NCBI GenBank assembly: GCA_964426135.1
Contig: CAYRPN010000048.1
Location: forward strand, 1 to 41,202
Direction: 5' to 3'
DNA length: 41,202 bases
Source: CAYRPN01 sp964426135
GTDB taxonomy: Bacteria > Planctomycetota > Phycisphaerae > Phycisphaerales > Phycisphaeraceae
Positions within the stretch are counted from its first letter, which is position 1; each line of letters begins with the position of its first letter. Below, in pieces: positions 33,552 through 41,202 of the stretch. Position numbers and translations under genes: made by a program. Under the pieces are notes generated by a model. That model saw only the letters and a list, made by a program, of their open reading frames with translations. It ran no database searches and was not told the DNA's origin.

Positions 33552-34796
33552 TCACTTCATGAAATACAGCGCCGCCATCAAGAGCGCCGCCGCCCAGCCC
33601 GCGATCGCCGCCCAGAACAACGGCTGCGACGTGATGGCGACCGTCTCCGGGCCGTCCACGTCCACCGTGTCCTGGTTGTGATTGTTCGCCGGCTTTTCCA
33701 GGTCCGCCAACTTGCCGATGTCGAACTTCTTCCGCGCCTGCACCGGCGGTTCGCCGCGGGCCACGCATTCCAGGTCGTAAAGCAGGTCGCTGGTGGTCTG
33801 ATACCGCTCGTTGGCGTTCTTGGCCATGCAGACTTCGATCACTTCGCCGATGCCCGTGCTCAGCTTCGGGTTCACATGATCGGGCGGCGTGAGTTTGTCC
33901 TTCAAATGCCTGTGCATCACCGCGGACGGATTGGGCGCATCGAACGGCACGCGCCCGGTGACCAGGTGATAGAACGTCGCGCCGAAGCCGTAAATGTCGC
34001 AGCGAAAGTCGACATCGAGCGAGCCGCGAATCTGCTCGGGCGAAATGTAGTAAGGCGTGCCGTAGGCCTTGCCCTGCTCGGCCTCGGCGGCGTCCTTGTC
34101 GCTGACGGCGCGGGCCAGGCCCATGTCGGCGAGTTTCGCCACGCCCGCCTTGGTGATCATGATGTTCTTGGGCTTGACGTCGCGGTGGATGAAGCCCTTC
34201 TTGTGTGCGTGCTCCAGCGCGCGGGCGATCTGGATCATGATCTCCAGTGCGTCCTTCTCGTCGTAGACGTGGCCCGCCTCCAGATCGTCGAACACGGTTT
34301 TGCCGTCCACGTACTCCATGACGAAATAAATGAACTCGCCCGCTTTGCCGACGTCGAACGCCTGCACGATGTTCGCATGATTGAGCTGGGCGGCGGCGCG
34401 GCCCTCGGCGTAGAAGCGCTCGACGAACTCCCGATTGGTCATGAACTTCTTGGGAAGCACCTTGATCGCCACCAGCCGGTCAAGGCTCACCTGCTTGCCC
34501 AGGTACACCGTGGCCATCGCGCCGGCGCCGAGCTTCTTGATGAGCTGGTACCCGGGAATCTGCTGGTTGTCCTTGCTGGCTTCGATCTGCGGCTTGACCC
34601 GGCGAAGCTGCTTCTCCGTGACGATGCCCTCGGCGACGAGAATGTCCGCGAGGCTTGCCTGGTTCGGATTCTCCCGCGTCGTCAGACTCCTGGCACGCTC
34701 CATCGCGGCCTTCACTTCGTCCGAGGTCGCCAGCCCATGCTCGACGACGAGGCGGCCGATCAGGGAGTCAACGTTGGTCTGCGTGGATTCGGCCAT
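33552..34796 (-). CDS. Membrane-anchored Hanks-type Ser/Thr protein kinase
   Basis: This 414-residue protein has an N-terminal helical domain (about 10-70) with two related stretches, GRLVVEHGLATSDEVKAAM and DILVAEGIVTEKQLRRV, then a protein kinase domain (about 82-345): KLGAGAMATVYLG as the glycine loop, VAIKVLPKKF with the ATP lysine, FIHRDVKPKNIMI as the catalytic loop, LADMGLA in place of DFG, and GTPYYISPEQIRG. A Gly/Asn-type linker and a C-terminal membrane segment (WAAIAGWAAALLMAALYF) follow, placing the kinase in the cytoplasm. I chose ATG 34796 because the helical domain begins there; an ATG 36 bases upstream is also in frame. Substrates are unknown. Confidence 0.9.
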   Translation of the reverse strand: MAESTQTNVDSLIGRLVVEHGLATSDEVKAAMERARSLTTRENPNQASLADILVAEGIVTEKQLRRVKPQIEASKDNQQIPGYQLIKKLGAGAMATVYLGKQVSLDRLVAIKVLPKKFMTNREFVERFYAEGRAAAQLNHANIVQAFDVGKAGEFIYFVMEYVDGKTVFDDLEAGHVYDEKDALEIMIQIARALEHAHKKGFIHRDVKPKNIMITKAGVAKLADMGLARAVSDKDAAEAEQGKAYGTPYYISPEQIRGSLDVDFRCDIYGFGATFYHLVTGRVPFDAPNPSAVMHRHLKDKLTPPDHVNPKLSTGIGEVIEVCMAKNANERYQTTSDLLYDLECVARGEPPVQARKKFDIGKLADLEKPANNHNQDTVDVDGPETVAITSQPLFWAAIAGWAAALLMAALYFMK

Positions 34797-34878
34797 GGCA
34801 AGGAAGGATAGACGTTGGAGAACGCCAGGCAATCAACGATGCCTTGCCCGGCTGGCGGCGGACGCATTTCGATCGCGG

Positions 34879-34908
34879 CATTTACCTTTTTTATCGGCGA
34901 AATGTCAA
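34879..34908 (-). promoter_or_regulatory. Candidate promoter of the Ser/Thr kinase gene
   Basis: A perfect TTGACA on the minus strand (34903-34908) is followed after 18 bases by TAAATG (34879-34884), a poor -10, in an AT-rich stretch. It lies about 85 bases before the kinase start. Confidence 0.4.
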
Positions 34909-34970
34909 ACGCGATTGTCGGCAAGTTGTCCGTTGGGTGTGCCAACATTCCGGGGGCTTGGATCCCGGCC

Positions 34971-34993
34971 CCCTCTCCCTCCTAGGGAGAGGG
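34971..34993. repeat. REP-like hairpin
   Basis: CCCTCTCCCT and AGGGAGAGGG form perfect 10-bp arms around CCT. The next bases, CTGGGGTGAGGGTC, have an inverted partner at 35071-35081, giving a two-part structure like those of REP-type intergenic repeats. Confidence 0.7.
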
Positions 34994-35110
34994 CTGGGGT
35001 GAGGGTCGAGACGCGCAAGTTTGCAATCGCCACCATCGCATGACGGATGCCGCAACAATCTGTTCGTCCCGACCCTCACCCGGCCTCGAAGACTCGGCCG
35101 CCCTCTCCTC

Positions 35111-35282
35111 GAGTCTGAGCACTTTTCGGGTGGCCGGGGCAGGAGGCTCGGCGGATGCCCCGGAACCGGTTCACCTTGCTCTGACGAATCGCGCTTGTCC
35201 CGGAATTGGCGAGCTTCCTCGCGCGCGTTCCGGGGCTTCCGCGGACTCCAGCCCCGGCCACCCGGAAAAAGTTCTCAGGCTC
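35111..35282. repeat. Palindromic repeat element, copy B
   Basis: Its arms are long: the left begins GAGTCTGAGCACTTTTC then GGGTGGCCGGGGC, and the right ends GGCCACCCGGAAAAAG then TTCTCAGGCTC. Inner parts end in CCCCGGAAC and start with GTTCCGGGGC. The right arm, read in reverse, matches copy A more closely than its own left arm does. The centre is longer than in copy A by about 60 bases. Confidence 0.85.
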
Positions 35283-35586
35283 CTGGAGGCAGAGGGGCAA
35301 CCACAGACCCTGGCAATTGTGGCACACCTTGTCCGTTTCACAGAGACGTGGAGACTGGGAAATCCCATCCGCACAAAGCGGATCGGCAGGTCCGCAGTCA
35401 GACAGCGCGAGTGACGCTGTCTACACTTACGACGGCGAGTTGTGTTCGCGTTCGGTGCTTCCACGCGGTGCGTCGACACCAGTCCGATAGAATCGAGAGG
35501 TCGGACGCCGATAAGTGTGAAGTCAAGTTGGGCGACGGCGAACCGAACTTGCACCCGCCTTGCGTCGATAGTGTGAGATAAGCCCC

Positions 35587-37389
35587 ATGATTGATCTGAC
35601 CAAGCTGGTGAAGCCAACCCACGCCCCAGGCGAACTCGATTCGCCCGCGCCATCTCGTGGCGGTGGCGGACGCAAGCGTGGGAACGGCAGCGGCGGCCGA
35701 AGCCACAGCCACAAGCAATCCACGATGGGATGGGTGTCCTGCGGCATGGCGCTGACGGCGGCACTGCTCTCGCTGATCGCCGTGCCCGCCAAGAGCGCCC
35801 AGGGATTCGCGGCGGCTGCGATCTTCATCGTGCTCCTCTGCTGCGTGACGAGCCTGGTGATCATCGGCGTGGTTTCGGCGGTTGTCGGCATCACCAGCAA
35901 ACGCCGCGGCACGCTTCTCGCTTCGGCGGGGCTGCTGCTGAATCCGGCGGTGGGGGCGGCGTTCGCGATCTATCTCTGGTGGCCGGTGGGCGCCAATCTC
36001 GTCATCGCCGCCGAAAACGGCATGGTCGAGGAAGTGCAACGGGCCATCGCGATGGGTGTGAATGTCAATGAGGTTGTGGACCTGGTCGACAACAGGAACG
36101 AGTCATTCAAAGGCACCGCGCTGATCGGCGCTTCCATGAACGGCCACGTCGAAGTCGTGAAACTGCTGATCGACGAACAGGCCGAGGTGAATCTGCCTGA
36201 CAATCTCGGTCGTACAGCGCTGTTTCATGCCGTGACGCAGGGACACGCCGAGGTGGCGGCGACGCTGCTCGACAACGGCGCCGATCCGAACCTGAATCCC
36301 CCCGGCGCGACGCTGCTGTACAACGCGGCCAAACTGGGCAAGGAACTGATCGTGCACCGCCTGCTTCGGCACGGCGCGAAAGTGATCTCGCAGGATTATC
36401 CGCCGCTGATCGTCGCGGCCGAGGCGGGCCACAGCAAGATCGTCGAGCTCCTGCTCGACTACCGCGCGGATGTGAACGCCACGGATGCGGACGGCAACAC
36501 GGCTCTGCACCTGGCGGCTTCACAGGGACACGTCTACGCCGTGAAAAAGCTGCTGGCCAAGCAGGCGAATCCGAGCCTGACCAACCGCTTCCGCGAAACG
36601 CCGCTGGAAATGGCGCTGGGCAACGGGCACAAGACGGTGTCTGAAGATCTGCTGAACGCGGGAACACCCGTGGATGTTTTCTCCGCCATCGCGCTGGGCG
36701 ATACGACGCGGGTGAAGAAGGAACTGGAGCGCGACGCGACGCTGGTGACGCAGACCAAGCGCGAGTTGACGCCGCTGCATCTGGCGGCGCGCGAAGGGAA
36801 CCTGGAGATCGTCCGCGTCCTTTTGGAGAAGGGCGCTCCGGTCAACGCGCGTTCCCGGCCCGACGGCGGTGAAACACCGCTCTATCTGGCAACCCGCAAC
36901 GGGCGCACGGAAGTCCTCGGCGCGCTGCTGGAGGCGAAGGCGGATGCGAACCTGATGGTGGCCGTTCAAGGGGCCAAGGCTCCGGCGCTTTACTTCGCCG
37001 TCGTCGGCGGCCACGTGAAGATCGTTGAACTGCTGCTGGCCGCCGGCGCGGATGTGAACGTGCTGTGCGAGGTCAAAGGCGTCGAGGGCACGCCGCTGCT
37101 GTTCGCCGCCGGCCAGCGCCAACTGGCGATCGCCCGGATGCTGATCGACGCCAAGGCGGACGTCAACTTCCGCAAGAACATCAACACGCCCACCGCCCTG
37201 ATCGATGCCGCCCGCAACGGCGACAGCGACATGGTCCTGCTCCTGATCAACGCCAAGGCCGACGTGAATGTCCGACTGGGCACCACGCCGTTGATCACGC
37301 TCGTGGAACAAAAGCAGCGCGGCAACGAGAAGGCGGAAATCTACGACGTCATTTTCAATCACCTCAATGCGGCGGGCGCGCGCGACTGA
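35587..37389 (+). CDS. Membrane-anchored ankyrin-repeat protein
   Basis: The 600-residue protein starts with a Gly/Ser-rich, charged segment (1-45), then three predicted membrane helices (about 47-69, 73-103 and 108-135), followed by about 13 ankyrin repeats (135 to about 595). Typical units are GNTALHLAASQGHVYAVKKL and TPLHLAAREGNLEIVRVLL. A break in the pattern near 355-385 splits the repeats into two blocks. Ankyrin repeats bind proteins; the partner is unknown. No enzyme domain is visible. It is divergent from the Ser/Thr kinase gene, so a signalling link is possible but unproven. No strong Shine-Dalgarno site precedes the ATG. Confidence 0.88.
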   Translation: MIDLTKLVKPTHAPGELDSPAPSRGGGGRKRGNGSGGRSHSHKQSTMGWVSCGMALTAALLSLIAVPAKSAQGFAAAAIFIVLLCCVTSLVIIGVVSAVVGITSKRRGTLLASAGLLLNPAVGAAFAIYLWWPVGANLVIAAENGMVEEVQRAIAMGVNVNEVVDLVDNRNESFKGTALIGASMNGHVEVVKLLIDEQAEVNLPDNLGRTALFHAVTQGHAEVAATLLDNGADPNLNPPGATLLYNAAKLGKELIVHRLLRHGAKVISQDYPPLIVAAEAGHSKIVELLLDYRADVNATDADGNTALHLAASQGHVYAVKKLLAKQANPSLTNRFRETPLEMALGNGHKTVSEDLLNAGTPVDVFSAIALGDTTRVKKELERDATLVTQTKRELTPLHLAAREGNLEIVRVLLEKGAPVNARSRPDGGETPLYLATRNGRTEVLGALLEAKADANLMVAVQGAKAPALYFAVVGGHVKIVELLLAAGADVNVLCEVKGVEGTPLLFAAGQRQLAIARMLIDAKADVNFRKNINTPTALIDAARNGDSDMVLLLINAKADVNVRLGTTPLITLVEQKQRGNEKAEIYDVIFNHLNAAGARD

Positions 37390-37417
37390 CGCCGGTCGCC
37401 GACCGCGCTTGACCGAT

Positions 37418-37490
37418 GGGCGGCCGGGGCCGCGGTCCGCGGAAGCGCCGGAACGAGCAACCCCGGTCTTTCGTTCCGGATCTTCGCCGA
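37418..37490. repeat. Palindromic repeat element, degenerate copy C
   Basis: GGGCGGCCGGGGCCGCGG then TCCGCGGAAGCGCCGGAAC matches the left arm of copies A and B with several changes. GTTCCGGATCTTCGCC is a decayed right arm. It lies about 30 bases after the ankyrin gene. Confidence 0.55.
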
Positions 37491-37584
37491 GCCGCACCAC
37501 CGCGCACCGAACCAGGCTCGTCGATCGACCCTGTCGCATCCAGCGAAAACCAAACAACCGTTTAACGAACCATGCCATTCCCGA

Positions 37585-37606
37585 CGGTGACATATGTCTG
37601 TCACCG
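37585..37606. promoter_or_regulatory. Perfect inverted repeat CGGTGACA / TGTCACCG
   Basis: Eight-base arms flank the loop TATGTC. The symmetry and size would suit an operator for a dimeric regulator or an RNA hairpin. It is about 170 bases upstream of the next gene. Function is inference. Confidence 0.35.
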
Positions 37607-37775
37607 ATGCGGTTGCGTCCTCTTGTTTTCACTGCGCCGGACCCGATGATGCAAAGGTCAGGATCGGGTGCCGCGAGTGACCCTCGCCGGCCTGATTCGA
37701 CGCGGGCGACCGGGGCAATCGGGGCGATATGAATGGACGGCCGATCGGATCGGGCTGATTTACAGGAGTGCCTCT

Positions 37776-38525
37776 ATGAATGGCAGGTTCACCGCATCGC
37801 TGATGTACTTGAACGATGTGGCGGCCCGGTATGGACCCGACTGGCGGCACTGGGCCCGGCCTCCCGTCCTGGAGCGCGACGCCGTGGCCTGGCGTTCGCT
37901 GGCAGAGGCTTATCACGCGATTCTCCAGCGGGAAGATCTGCCGGCGATCAGCGCGTGGCTTCACGAGGGTCAGTCGGTGAGGGCGTCTCCCAGCGGTCGT
38001 CCCGGGGCAGAGTCGTCGCACCACAGCAGCGCGGCGATTCTTGCCATTGGCCGCAAACGAAACATCACCTCACCCCCAAGCCGACAGCCCGCATCCCCTG
38101 CGACCGTCGAGCCACCCGAAACGGACGACGGCAGCGTGGATCGAGCACACGTGGAAAATGTTCTTCGACTGCTGCGTGCTTTGGGCAAGGCCGGGGTCAA
38201 GCCGTTCGATTCGCCGGTGCTGCGATTCCTGCCACCCGGCGACTATGCCGCCCTGCGACGCCAGACACCAGGCAGGTTGCGTTACCTCCTTCGCCACGCC
38301 AGGCGTCTGCGCCTGCTCCCCAACCAGGCCCGGTTGTGCGACCTGACGCAGCATGAGTCGCCTGTGCGATTCAACAGGCTCGCCGCCCTCGCTGATCTGA
38401 TCCGCCGGCGCAACGATCACGAGATGATCACGCAATGGCTGGATGCGAGCGATCCTCGCACCGACCGATCGGCCGCGCTCATTGCCGGCATGATGCGGAT
38501 GATGGACGAGTTGGAGATCTTCTAA
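37776..38525 (+). CDS. Hypothetical protein
   Basis: I do not recognise this 249-residue protein. Residues 1 to about 70 look helical (YGPDWRHWARPPVLERDAVA), residues about 70-125 are Ser/Pro-rich and probably disordered, and residues about 125-249 are helical and Arg/Leu-rich (PGRLRYLLRHARRLRLLP, ALADLIRRRNDHEMITQWL). No signal peptide, membrane segment or catalytic motif is visible. The start is set by AGGAG eight bases upstream. Its stop lies about 25 bases before the 39-bp tandem array. The basic helical C-terminus could bind nucleic acid, but nothing shows this. Confidence 0.65.
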   Translation: MNGRFTASLMYLNDVAARYGPDWRHWARPPVLERDAVAWRSLAEAYHAILQREDLPAISAWLHEGQSVRASPSGRPGAESSHHSSAAILAIGRKRNITSPPSRQPASPATVEPPETDDGSVDRAHVENVLRLLRALGKAGVKPFDSPVLRFLPPGDYAALRRQTPGRLRYLLRHARRLRLLPNQARLCDLTQHESPVRFNRLAALADLIRRRNDHEMITQWLDASDPRTDRSAALIAGMMRMMDELEIF

Positions 38526-38550
38526 CCCGGACTATTCACGGACTCCGACG

Positions 38551-38784
38551 GAGCCGCGCAAGAGCTAAGCGGTTCTCCAGCCTGGAAAGGAGCCGCGCAC
38601 GAAGTAAGCGGTGCCCCAGCCTGGAAAGGAGCCGCGCACGAAGTAAGCGGTTCCCCAGCCTGGAGAAGAGCCGCGCACGAAGTAAGCGGTTCCCCAGCCT
38701 GGAAAGGAGCCGCGCACGAAGTAAGCGGTGCCCCAGCCTGGAAAGGAGCCGCGCACGAAGTAAGCGGTGCCCCAGCCTGGATCG
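38551..38784 (+). repeat. 39-bp tandem repeat array, six copies
   Basis: Units starting GAGCCGCGCACGAAGTAAGC begin at 38551, 38590, 38629, 38668, 38707 and 38746, exactly 39 bases apart, each ending in CCCCAGCCTGGA-type sequence. The first differs (AAGAGCTAAGC). A decayed seventh begins near 38785. There is no variable spacer, so it is not CRISPR. Confidence 0.95.
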
Positions 38785-38865
38785 GCGCCGCTCATGTACT
38801 TTCGCGTCAAGCATGCTGCGTGGATGTATGAGGTGGTTCAGTTCGTCCAGGAACACCTGAGATCC

Positions 38866-38887
38866 CGCTTACTTCGTGCGCGGCTCC
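38866..38887 (-). repeat. Inverted solo copy of the 39-bp array core
   Basis: The complement reads GCCGCGCACGAAGTAAGC at its core. The adjacent GGACTCCG is also found just before the first unit of the array near 38540, so the array and this copy look like the two inverted ends of one element. Confidence 0.75.
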
Positions 38888-39215
38888 TTCGGAGTCCCTT
38901 AACAATCCGGGGTGGCCGGTGCGGCGCTCTACGCATGCCATCAGCCACGGGCTCCGCCCGACCGATGCTGCTCTCGCCAGCCACTACGGCATTCCATTCC
39001 TGCCCCATCGAATTGGCACTCCAGCAGGCCCCGCCACTCCAGCCAGATTCATCATTTCTCCCGATCTCGCACATCCGGTAACCGCGAAATCACCCGCCGA
39101 CAGCCCATATAACGCATTTGGAGCCAAAGATTGGAGTCGTTAGGCTTGCGCATGTGATAAGATGTATCTGGTTCACGCTCATGATTCCCTCACGGTTCAT
39201 GGGACGCCAGTAGGA

Positions 39216-39246
39216 GCAGCCATCAAGGCTGCGAGTTGTTTTGTCG
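39216..39246 (+). terminator. Hairpin with T-rich tail upstream of clpX
   Basis: GCAGCC and GGCTGC pair around ATCAA, followed by GAGTTGTTTTGTC. The stem is short and the T-run is broken, so it is at best a weak terminator or leader structure, about 100 bases before clpX. Confidence 0.3.
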
Positions 39247-39338
39247 ATCAACGATTAGATACACCGCCTCTTTCCTGTAAGCAGAGGCTTCGCAGCCGCA
39301 AGGTTCCACCAGGGTCAAGCGGCGGATAGGAACATCGC

Positions 39339-40685
39339 ATGTCGAATGGACGAACTGGAAAGGGCGGACCCGGCGGAGGCAAAGGCATGGGCGACCAAAC
39401 CACAGGCGGCACCGGCACCGGCGACAGCGGCTTCAAGGGCAGGCGGGTCACCACCTGTTCCTTCTGCGGCAAGACGTCGCGCGAGGTCGGCCCCATGGTC
39501 GAAGGCCCCAACGATGTCTACATCTGCGCCAACTGCACCGACCTGTGCCAGAACATCTTCAAGCAGGAACGACGCCGGGTACAGGCGGGCAAGACCTCAT
39601 TCACCACCGTGCCCTCGCCGCGCACGCTGAAGGAAAGCCTCGATCAGTACGTCATCGGCCAGGACGCCGCCAAGAAGGCGCTGTCCGTCTGTGTCCACAA
39701 CCACTACAAGCGCCTCATCGCCAACGAGAACAAAGACAACCCCGTCGAAATCGACAAGTCCAACATCCTCCTCATCGGCCCCACCGGCAGCGGCAAGACC
39801 CTGCTGGCGCGCACCCTGGCCCGCGTGCTGAACGTGCCCTTCGCCATCGGCGACGCCACCACGCTCACCGAAGCAGGCTACGTCGGCGAAGACGTGGAGA
39901 ACCTCCTCCTTCGCCTCCTGCAGAACGCCGACTACGACCTCGAGGCCGCCCAGCGAGGCATCATCTACATCGATGAAATCGACAAGATCGGCAAGACCAC
40001 CCAGAACGTCTCCATCACCCGCGATGTCTCCGGCGAAGGCGTGCAGCAGGCGCTTTTGAAAATGCTCGAAGGCACCAGTGCCAACGTCCCGCCGCAGGGC
40101 GGACGCAAGCACCCCGAGCAGCAGTACATCCAGATGGACACGACCCACATCCTGTTCATCTGCGGCGGAACCTTCGTCGGACTCGACGACATCATCCGCC
40201 GCCGCCTCGGCAAAAGCTGCATCGGTTTCGCCAGCGAGACCGACGAAACGCATCACATCGATGACAAGGGCTGGCTGCTCCAGCAGGTCATCCCCGACGA
40301 CCTGATCCACTTCGGCATGATCCCTGAGTTCGTCGGCCGCCTGCCCATCCTCGCGCCGCTCATGCCGCTGACGGAAGAGTCGATGGTCTCGATTCTCACC
40401 GAGCCGAAGAACGCCATGGTGCGCCAGTACCAGCACCTGTTCTCGATGGAGAACAGCGAACTGGAGTTCACGCCCGCCGCGCTGACCGCCATCGCCCGCA
40501 AGGCCATGGCGCGCAACACCGGCGCCCGCGCCCTGCGAGCGGTGATGGAAGAACTGATGCTCGAACTGCTCTACGAACTGCCCGAGGAGCACAACGTCGG
40601 ACAGCGCTACGTGATCGACGGCAACGCGGTCGATCGTCGCCGCAGCCTGGGCGAGATTCGCGTGCCGAAGAAAGAATCCGCCTGA
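39339..40685 (+). CDS. clpX: ATP-dependent Clp protease ATP-binding subunit ClpX
   Basis: The 448-residue protein has a disordered Gly-rich N-terminus (1-35), a zinc-binding domain with CSFCGK and CANCTDLC, and one AAA+ domain: IGPTGSGKT (near 147-154), IIYIDEIDKIG (near 208-218), EFVGRLP as sensor region and NTGARALRAVMEE as sensor 2. The ClpP-docking loop SCIGFAS (IGF) is present near 291, so it should unfold substrates for ClpP; clpP is not in view. The length is slightly above usual (about 420) because of the Gly-rich start. AGGAA about seven bases before the ATG supports the start. It is a complete contrast to the cluster ATPase at 12162-14501. Confidence 0.96.
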   Translation: MSNGRTGKGGPGGGKGMGDQTTGGTGTGDSGFKGRRVTTCSFCGKTSREVGPMVEGPNDVYICANCTDLCQNIFKQERRRVQAGKTSFTTVPSPRTLKESLDQYVIGQDAAKKALSVCVHNHYKRLIANENKDNPVEIDKSNILLIGPTGSGKTLLARTLARVLNVPFAIGDATTLTEAGYVGEDVENLLLRLLQNADYDLEAAQRGIIYIDEIDKIGKTTQNVSITRDVSGEGVQQALLKMLEGTSANVPPQGGRKHPEQQYIQMDTTHILFICGGTFVGLDDIIRRRLGKSCIGFASETDETHHIDDKGWLLQQVIPDDLIHFGMIPEFVGRLPILAPLMPLTEESMVSILTEPKNAMVRQYQHLFSMENSELEFTPAALTAIARKAMARNTGARALRAVMEELMLELLYELPEEHNVGQRYVIDGNAVDRRRSLGEIRVPKKESA

Positions 40686-40744
40686 ACCCGCGACGATGTC
40701 GCGCCCTTCACCGTGCCGCGCTCGAATGGCCTGAACGATTGAAT

Positions 40745-40803
40745 CTCGCGCCAAGGTCGCGAAGAAATCCGCCGCCTTGGCGAGATTGGCGCCTTGGCGC
40801 GGG
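40745..40803. repeat. Inverted CTCGCGCCAAGG repeat
   Basis: TCTCGCGCCAAGG (about 40744-40756) and CCTTGGCGCGGG (about 40792-40803) are inverted partners, with a further CCTTGGCGAGATTGGCG between them. This looks like a small dispersed intergenic repeat after clpX and could act as a transcript 3' end. Confidence 0.55.
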
Positions 40804-40891
40804 ACTCAGCCCACGAGGCGACCTGTTTATTGACGGTCACTTGAGGAGCGGGACCGACGTAAGTTCGCGAATTGGCGGTCCCCCATTTAGC

Positions 40892-40909
40892 CGGCGGGCT
40901 TGCCCGCCG
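40892..40909. promoter_or_regulatory. Perfect hairpin overlapping a possible ribosome site
   Basis: CGGCGGGC and GCCCGCCG pair perfectly around TT. The 3' arm shares its final G with GAGGG (40909-40913), which lies four bases before ATG 40918, so the stem could shield that ribosome site. Confidence 0.45.
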
Positions 40910-40917
40910 AGGGCGTC

Positions 40918-41061
40918 ATGCTCAACAAAGGCCCCCACGTCGTCGAAGCCGTGCGATTTCTCTCCGGCGTCCTCGAACGCATGCAGGCGCACCAGCAGAA
41001 AAAACGCACCATGCTCCGCAAGCTGCATGTCTCGCAGATGGAACCGGTCCACGGCGAGTGA
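40918..41061 (+). CDS. Possible small basic protein, 47 residues
   Basis: MLNKGPHVVEAVRFLSGVL begins a 47-residue frame ending in VHGE. It is mostly helical and basic in the middle (HQQKKRTMLRKLH). GAGGG four bases before the ATG supports translation. I recognise no family. No membrane segment is visible. It could be a genuine small gene or chance; the ribosome site and the protein-like composition favour the first slightly. Confidence 0.4.
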   Translation: MLNKGPHVVEAVRFLSGVLERMQAHQQKKRTMLRKLHVSQMEPVHGE

Positions 41062-41132
41062 ACGCAGACACCGGGCTCAGACTAAGTACAACGTTTCACA
41101 ATAGAGGGATCGAATTGGGGAGTCGGGGAATT

Positions 41133-41202
41133 GGGTGGCTGGGGCTAGAGTCCGCGTAAGCCCCGGCCCGGATGACCCTGCACCTTGTTCCGCCGGGGCT
41201 TC
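41133..41202. repeat. Palindromic repeat element, copy D, cut by window edge
   Basis: GGGTGGCTGGGGCTAGAG then TCCGCGTAAGCCCCGG matches the left arm of copies A and B. GTTCCGCCGGGGCTTC at the edge is the start of the right arm. The rest lies outside the window. Confidence 0.75.

Larger units (their letters stand above)
34797..35586. other. Intergenic region with promoter and repeat mosaic
   Basis: These 790 bases lie between the divergent kinase and ankyrin genes. They hold a candidate kinase promoter (34879-34908), a perfect hairpin (34971-34993), a second inverted pair (34997-35007 with 35071-35081), palindromic element copy B (35111-35282) and a small hairpin, GACAGCG with CGCTGTC, at about 35401-35421. 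I see no convincing gene. Confidence 0.65.
37390..37775. other. Intergenic region with degenerate repeat and hairpin
   Basis: These 386 bases contain a degenerate palindromic element (37418-37490) and a perfect hairpin at 37585-37606. The frame of the next gene runs up into it but lacks a ribosome site there. I see no other gene. Confidence 0.5.
38526..39338. other. Gene-free region before clpX
   Basis: These 813 bases hold the 39-bp tandem array (38551-38784), an inverted solo copy (38866-38887) and a small hairpin with a T-rich tail near 39216. The reading frames that stay open across the array are by-products of a 39-bp period. No clear clpX promoter can be placed. Confidence 0.6.

Noticed and set aside
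38551..38784. CRISPR array
   Set aside because: The units are directly adjacent with no variable spacers, and no cas genes are in the window.
38435..38860. Open frame coding 13-residue Arg/Ser repeats across the 39-bp array
   Set aside because: The 39-bp period keeps several frames open on both strands. There is no ribosome site, and it overlaps the end of the preceding gene in another frame.

Overview
The window is GC-rich, with no rRNA, tRNA or CRISPR array that I can see. The mix suggests a member of the Planctomycetota or a near relative: a giant YD-repeat protein, very long multi-domain glycosyltransferases, a membrane-anchored Hanks-type kinase, many starts without a Shine-Dalgarno site, and many dispersed inverted repeats. 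This placement is inference; no marker gene fixes it.

Region 1 (1-7928, minus strand) is one uninterrupted reading frame of at least 2642 codons encoding an Rhs/YD-repeat protein. It has a short N-terminal module, a Pro/Ser-rich linker, an Rhs N-terminal region and about 95 tandem 21-residue YD repeats. Its C-terminus lies beyond the left edge. A TTGACA-17-CATAAT promoter drives it.

Region 2 (8402-24737, plus strand) is a dense glycosyltransferase cluster transcribed away from the YD gene. Its first five genes overlap or nearly touch. Three proteins carry a total of nine copies of an unnamed module of about 90 residues, next to MNN2-like, GT8-like, GT9-like and methyltransferase domains. Among them sits a ClpA/ClpB-like ATPase whose first AAA+ domain has lost its Walker motifs. 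A four-domain glycosyltransferase with TPRs, a glycosyltransferase-methyltransferase fusion and a GT2 follow. A convergent methyltransferase (24823-25416) and a small GT2-like gene (25830-26399) come next.

Region 3 (26919-29082) holds gmhA and hldE, two of the enzymes that make ADP-heptose. This fits the GT9 (heptosyltransferase-type) domain upstream and suggests that the cluster builds a heptose-containing glycan or glycoprotein.

Region 4 (29083-41202) has mixed housekeeping and accessory genes: coaD, a metallo-beta-lactamase-fold protein lacking its metal motif, a SUKH-type protein, a P-loop kinase interrupted in frame by a palindromic repeat, a membrane thioredoxin, a Ser/Thr kinase, a membrane ankyrin protein, an unknown protein, clpX and a possible 47-residue protein. 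The gaps are crowded with repeats: a perfect 38-bp palindrome, an 8-bp microsatellite, a 39-bp tandem array and a family of long inverted-repeat elements.
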